Positions 59,922 through 64,000 of a stretch of 64,000 nucleotides of DNA are shown piece by piece. The notes under the pieces are model-generated. The model worked only from the letters and a program-made list of their open reading frames with translations. It did not search any database and was not told the origin of the DNA. Numbering within the stretch: position 1 is the stretch's first letter; every line of letters begins with the position of its first letter. The stretch is from Nocardia nova (GTDB lineage Bacteria > Actinomycetota > Actinomycetes > Mycobacteriales > Mycobacteriaceae): the NCBI RefSeq assembly GCF_002933465.1, contig NZ_PSZE01000017.1, positions 1 through 64,000 of the forward strand, written 5' to 3'. A program made the position numbers and the translations under genes.

Positions 59922-60674
59922 ATGTCCGCAACCGCCTCCACCGTCGGCGCCCGCGACCACGCGCGAGCGCAAGCCGCGGCCGCGACCGTCGCCGGCCCCG
60001 ACCTGCCGGACGGCCTCGATCCAGCGAAAGTGACCTTCGCCCAAAGAGTTCCGGGTAACGGCTACACGACCGCGGTGCTCGCCCGTGGCACCCGCCTCCG
60101 GCTGGCCGATCCGGAGGGCGCGGCCGGTGCCCACCTGCTGCTCCTGCGGGCCGAGGCACCCTGGGAACGGTTGAACGTCGCCGACACGATCAAGGTGCCG
60201 TGGCAGGCCTACCCGGGCCCGGGCCATCCGCTGCTGTCGGATCAGGGTCGCGTCCTCGCCACGATCGTCGCCGACACGTCCGGCCGGCACGACACGCTGT
60301 GCGGCCCGACCCCGGAGGTACGGCGAACTCTGCGGGTCGCCGGGGCGAAACACGGTCTCACACCGCGCGATATCGGCCCCTCGGTCGCACTGTTCCGCGG
60401 TGTGCGGGTCGGCGCGGACGGCACCCTCACCGCCACCGGCAGCGCCGGCCCGGCCAGCTCGGTCGAATTGCTGATCCACCTGCCGCTGACCGTCCTGATC
60501 GCCAACGGCACGCATCCGCTCGACGACCGGCCCGCCACGCCGCTGGACGTCGTCGCCTGGCGCGACGCCGGGGAGCCGGACGGCACCGAAGACACCGAGC
60601 CGGAATATCGCCGGGCCGTGGAGAACACCGAACAGGCCTGGCTGGCCGCACACGATCCGGAGGCGATCGCATGA
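59922..60674 (+). CDS. urea carboxylase-associated protein (DUF1989), carboxyguanidine deiminase-like subunit
   Basis: 250 residues. ERLNVADTIKVPWQAYPGPG and LSDQGRVLATIVADTSGRHD are DUF1989 signatures. Two such proteins normally precede urea carboxylase in bacteria; in guanidine-degrading species they form carboxyguanidine deiminase, which releases ammonia from carboxyguanidine to give allophanate. This one carries Cys in the HDTLCGPTP turn. Its stop overlaps the start of the second DUF1989 gene (ATGA). Guanidine rather than urea as substrate is inference. Confidence 0.85.
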   Translation: MSATASTVGARDHARAQAAAATVAGPDLPDGLDPAKVTFAQRVPGNGYTTAVLARGTRLRLADPEGAAGAHLLLLRAEAPWERLNVADTIKVPWQAYPGPGHPLLSDQGRVLATIVADTSGRHDTLCGPTPEVRRTLRVAGAKHGLTPRDIGPSVALFRGVRVGADGTLTATGSAGPASSVELLIHLPLTVLIANGTHPLDDRPATPLDVVAWRDAGEPDGTEDTEPEYRRAVENTEQAWLAAHDPEAIA

Positions 60675-61291
60675 CCACCGTTACCGAACGCACCGTCGTC
60701 CTGGACGAGACCGTGGCCGCCTGCGCACCGTGGTCGACCGTGGTCAGGGCGGGTCAGCAGTGGCAGATCATCGACCTTTACGGCAACCAGGCGGTGGACT
60801 GCCTGCTCTACTCGGCCGCCGATCACGCCGACCGCTACAGCGCCCAGGCGACCGTCGCCGCCCAACGCAATATCTTCCTGACCACCGGCAGCGTGCTCCG
60901 TGCCGAATCGGGAACGGCACTGATGACCGTGGTCGCCGACGAGGTCGGCAACCACGACACCATCGCCGGCGCGTGCTCGCAGGAATCCAACACGCTGCGC
61001 TACGGCCACCACACCCGCCATCAGCACGCCTGCGTGGAGAACTTCCTCACCGAGGCGTTGCGTTGGGGGCTCGGCAAGCGCGATCTGGTCTCGAACATCA
61101 ACTGGTTCATGAACGTTCCGGTCGAGGCCGACGGCACCCTCGGCATCGTCGACGGGCTCTCCGCACCGGGTAAGTCGGTGACGCTACGTGCCGAGATCGA
61201 CACCCTCGTCCTGATCTCCAACTGCCCGCAGATCAACAACCCGTGCAACGGATTCGATCCGACGCCGGTACGCATGGTGGTGACGCGATGA
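60671..61291 (+). CDS. urea carboxylase-associated protein (DUF1989), second deiminase-like subunit
   Basis: 206 residues. [63 protein letters not shown] and the C-terminal [18 protein letters not shown] are DUF1989 features, with several conserved Cys and His that could hold a metal. Its pairing with the preceding gene supports a two-subunit enzyme. It overlaps the carboxyltransferase gene by four bases. Confidence 0.87.
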   Translation: MTTVTERTVVLDETVAACAPWSTVVRAGQQWQIIDLYGNQAVDCLLYSAADHADRYSAQATVAAQRNIFLTTGSVLRAESGTALMTVVADEVGNHDTIAGACSQESNTLRYGHHTRHQHACVENFLTEALRWGLGKRDLVSNINWFMNVPVEADGTLGIVDGLSAPGKSVTLRAEIDTLVLISNCPQINNPCNGFDPTPVRMVVTR

Positions 61292-63309
61292 CGGTAGCGA
61301 CCGAAATCGAGATCGGCACAACGACTCTGGAGGCGGAGGCGGCCGGCATCGAGGTGGTGCGGCCGGGGATGCTCACCACCGTGCAGGATTGGCCGGGCCG
61401 CGTCGGATACTGGCACGTCGGGGTGCCGCCGTCTGGACCGATGGACGATCTGTCGTTCCGGCTCGGCAACCGGGCGCTGGGCAACGACGAGGGCGCGGCC
61501 GGGCTCGAATGCACCCTCGCCGGGCCGGCGCTGCGGTTCCGCACCGCGACCCGGGTGTGCGTGACCGGTGCGCCCGCGACGGTGACCGTCGACGACGAGC
61601 GCGTACGCCAGTGGCGCACCGTCGAGGTCCCGGCGGGCGGCACGCTGGATGTCGGCGCCGTGCGGGGGCCGGGTATGCGGACCTACGTCTTGTTCGCCGG
61701 CGGCCTGGACCTGCCCGAATATCTCGGCAGCACGGCCACTTTCACGCTCGGCAGATTCGGCGGCGGCACCGGCACCGCCCTGCGTACCGGCGACCGGTTA
61801 CCCCTGGGCGAGGCGACCGGCATCGTCGGGGCCGGGGTGCCGATGGCCGAGCAGCCGGTACTGACGCGACGATGGGAACTCGCGGTCACCGAGGGTCCCC
61901 ACGGCGCACCGGAATTCTTCACCCGGGCCGATATCGACACCATCCTCGGCACCGACTACGAGGTGCATTTCAACTCCGATCGGACCGGAGTGCGGCTGAT
62001 CGGGCCGAAACCGCACTGGGCGCGCAGCGACGGCGGCGAGGCCGGACTGCATCCTTCGAACATCCACGACACCGCCTATTCGGTCGGCGCCCTGGACTTC
62101 ACCGGTGATACGCCGATCCTGCTGGGGCCGGACGGCCCCAGCCTCGGCGGATTCGTCTGTCCCGTCACGGTTGTCGCGGCAGAGCGCTGGAAACTCGGCC
62201 AGCTCTGTCCCGGTGACACCGTGCGCTTCGTCCCGGTGCGGGCCGACCGGGCCGCTTCGATCCGGGCTCTGGGCCCGGCCCGGCGCGCCGACTGGCCGAT
62301 CGTGCTGTCCGACGGCGGTGACGGCGACGACGGCATCCTGGCCAGCGCCGACGCCGACGACACCACCGCCGTCACCTACCGTCGCGCCGGCGACGACGGC
62401 GTACTCGTCGAATACGGTGATATGACACTGGATCTCGGGCTGCGCGCCCGCGTCCACGCCCTGCACCGGCATCTGCTCGAATATGCCGAGCCGGGGATCA
62501 CCGAACTGACACCCGGAATCCGTTCGCTGCAGGTGCGTTTCGATCCGGACCGGCTGGCCACGCCGAAACTGGTTCGCCTGCTGCGCGAGGCCGAATCCGC
62601 CCTGCCCGCGGCCACGGAGCTGGTGGTGCCGAGCCGCACGGTGCACCTGCCGCTGTCGTGGGACGATCCGGCCACGCGGGAGGCCATCACCCGCTATATG
62701 CACGGCGTGCGGGCCGATGCGCCGTGGTGCCCGTGGAATATCGAGTTCATTCGCCGGATGAACGGATTGAACACGGTCGCAGACGTTTTCGACACTGTCT
62801 TCGCCGCCGAATACCTCGTGCTCGGGCTCGGCGACGTGTACCTCGGCGCACCGGTCGCCACGCCGACCGATCCGCGCCATCGCCTGGTCACCACCAAATA
62901 CAATCCGGCCCGCACCTGGACGCCGGAGAACGCGGTCGGCATCGGTGGCGCTTACCTGTGCATCTACGGCATGGAGGGCCCAGGCGGATATCAATTCGTC
63001 GGCCGCACCACACAGGTGTGGAACCACCGGTCCACCGGCGAGGCCGAAGATCCTTGGCTACTGCGGTATTTCGATCGCATCCGCTGGTACCCGGTATCCG
63101 CGGAGGAACTGCTGGACCTGCGGGCCGACGTCGCCCGCGGCCGTGGCGTACTACGTGCGGAAGAGGGCGAATTCCGCCTCGCAGAATATCGCGATTTCCT
63201 GTCCGCCCATGCCGAATCCATCGCCGCCTTCCGCGCGGTTCAGGCGGAAGCGTTTGCCGCCGAGCGCGATTCGTGGCAGGCGGCGGGCGAATTACACGAA
63301 CGAGGATGA
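61288..63309 (+). CDS. urea/guanidine carboxylase carboxyltransferase region only (KipA-KipI fusion)
   Basis: 673 residues. The first part (about 20-330) is the AHS2/KipA domain: [41 protein letters not shown]. The second (about 370-600) is AHS1/Kip[49 protein letters not shown] and [18 protein letters not shown]. Full urea carboxylase has about 1200 residues: biotin carboxylase, these two domains, then a biotin carrier with AMKM or similar. Both end parts are absent here. The sequence fits the carboxylase carboxyltransferase closely rather than free-standing 5-oxoprolinase subunits, so the missing parts should be separate proteins. Confidence 0.88.
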   Translation: MTVATEIEIGTTTLEAEAAGIEVVRPGMLTTVQDWPGRVGYWHVGVPPSGPMDDLSFRLGNRALGNDEGAAGLECTLAGPALRFRTATRVCVTGAPATVTVDDERVRQWRTVEVPAGGTLDVGAVRGPGMRTYVLFAGGLDLPEYLGSTATFTLGRFGGGTGTALRTGDRLPLGEATGIVGAGVPMAEQPVLTRRWELAVTEGPHGAPEFFTRADIDTILGTDYEVHFNSDRTGVRLIGPKPHWARSDGGEAGLHPSNIHDTAYSVGALDFTGDTPILLGPDGPSLGGFVCPVTVVAAERWKLGQLCPGDTVRFVPVRADRAASIRALGPARRADWPIVLSDGGDGDDGILASADADDTTAVTYRRAGDDGVLVEYGDMTLDLGLRARVHALHRHLLEYAEPGITELTPGIRSLQVRFDPDRLATPKLVRLLREAESALPAATELVVPSRTVHLPLSWDDPATREAITRYMHGVRADAPWCPWNIEFIRRMNGLNTVADVFDTVFAAEYLVLGLGDVYLGAPVATPTDPRHRLVTTKYNPARTWTPENAVGIGGAYLCIYGMEGPGGYQFVGRTTQVWNHRSTGEAEDPWLLRYFDRIRWYPVSAEELLDLRADVARGRGVLRAEEGEFRLAEYRDFLSAHAESIAAFRAVQAEAFAAERDSWQAAGELHERG

Positions 63310-63319
63310 GGATACCGAC

Positions 63320-64000
63320 GTGAGCACCTGGATTCACCGCTGTGCCGACGATCCGGGCCCGCGCGGCACCGGCCCGCTGGCAGGTCTGCGGCTGGCCGTC
63401 AAGGACAACGTCGACGTCGCCGGCCTGCCGACGACCGCCGGCTGCCCGGACTACGCCTATCTGCCCGACCGCGACGCGCCCGCGGTCGCGGCCCTGCGCG
63501 CCGCGGGTGCGGTGGTGGTCGGCAAGACCAATATGGATCAGTTCGCCACCGGTCTGGTCGGCACCCGCTCGCCCTACGGTCCGGTCGCCGATTCGCGGCG
63601 ACCCGAATTCATTTCGGGCGGTTCGAGTTCCGGATCGGCGGTAGCCGTCGCGACCGGTGCGGCCGATCTCGCCATCGGCACCGATACCGCGGGTTCCGGG
63701 CGCGTTCCGGCGGCGCTGCAGGGCATCGTCGGCATCAAACCGACCGTGGGCGTCGTCTCCACCGAGGGGGTCGTCCCGGCCTGCGGTTCCTACGATTGCG
63801 TGACGATCTTCGCCGCCGACCCGGCACGGGCCGACCAGGCGATGGGGGTGATGGCCGCCGGGGCGCCCGGGCGCGCCTGGCCCGCCGACACCAGGCTGGC
63901 CGCGCCGCCGCGCCCGACCGTCGCGATCTTCGCCGACCTGCCGGAACTGGACCCGGTGTGGCGGGCGGCTTTCGAGCGGACCGTCGCCGTGCTCCGGCGG
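63320..64000 (+). CDS. atzF: allophanate hydrolase, N-terminal part (runs off window)
   Basis: At least 227 residues are open to the window end. An amidase-signature enzyme: the triad Lys is in LAVKDNVDVAG, the cis-Ser in ISGGSSSGSAVAVATG and the nucleophile Ser in GTDTAGSGRVPAA. It splits allophanate to ammonia and CO2. GTG 63320 (VSTWIHRC) is the likely start, ten bases after the carboxyltransferase stop. The N terminus is shorter than usual, since about 10 residues precede the fold. The C-terminal domain is off-window. Confidence 0.88.
   Translation, partial: MSTWIHRCADDPGPRGTGPLAGLRLAVKDNVDVAGLPTTAGCPDYAYLPDRDAPAVAALRAAGAVVVGKTNMDQFATGLVGTRSPYGPVADSRRPEFISGGSSSGSAVAVATGAADLAIGTDTAGSGRVPAALQGIVGIKPTVGVVSTEGVVPACGSYDCVTIFAADPARADQAMGVMAAGAPGRAWPADTRLAAPPRPTVAIFADLPELDPVWRAAFERTVAVLRR

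Overview
The window is high-G+C actinobacterial DNA, most like Nocardia or a close mycolic-acid relative. The first 25 kb keeps the gene order known from Mycobacterium: argS-lysA-hom-thrC-thrB-rho-rpmE-prfA-prmC-sua5-wecA-atpI-atpBEFHAGDC-DUF2550-cobO-murA, all on the minus strand, running into the leader of an rRNA operon whose 16S gene lies just left of base 1. The genus is an inference from gene order, codon use and family content; no marker gene was compared.

Layout: 1-405 rRNA leader with two promoters; 444-13048 cell-wall, ATP synthase and translation-linked genes; 13120-18401 prmC, prfA, rpmE and rho; 18744-25421 aspartate-family amino acid genes and argS; 25986-26058 tRNA-Arg(CCG). 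A 3.6-kb integrated element (26013-29627) sits in the 3' half of that tRNA, bounded by 48-bp direct repeats. It carries only the C-terminal part of a tyrosine integrase, a 57-residue Cys/His protein, a small membrane protein and a tightly coupled pair (unknown 258-residue protein plus PIN-domain RNase) that looks like a toxin-antitoxin module. It also holds two copies of a 46-48 base repeat that folds on paper into a complete four-way cloverleaf with covarying outer stems.

From 29.7 to 41.4 kb is an accessory mixture: an NTF2-like protein, a UppP paralogue, a decayed MFS gene beside its TetR regulator, an FBP zinc-finger protein, a TetR/FAD-monooxygenase pair with three operators, lipoproteins, a Tat-exported phosphoesterase, a MarR regulator and an Hsp70-like membrane protein. 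From 41.5 to 50.5 kb is a complete valine (isobutyryl-CoA) degradation operon divergent from a fused isobutyryl-CoA mutase (IcmF), which would use the cofactor made by the adenosyltransferase at 1.7-2.3 kb. From 50.6 to 57.3 kb are an amidohydrolase, a monooxygenase remnant, a metal-receptor-like protein, a SWIM/SNF2 pair and a secreted HNH nuclease.

The right end (57.5-64.0 kb) is a TetR-controlled urea/guanidine operon: permease, two DUF1989 proteins (carboxyguanidine deiminase type), a carboxyltransferase protein and the start of allophanate hydrolase. The carboxyltransferase lacks the biotin carboxylase and biotin-carrier parts normally fused to it, so the carboxylase must be split, with its other parts elsewhere, or broken. 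The most unusual signals are the cloverleaf repeats, the PIN module on the tRNA-borne element, and this split carboxylase.
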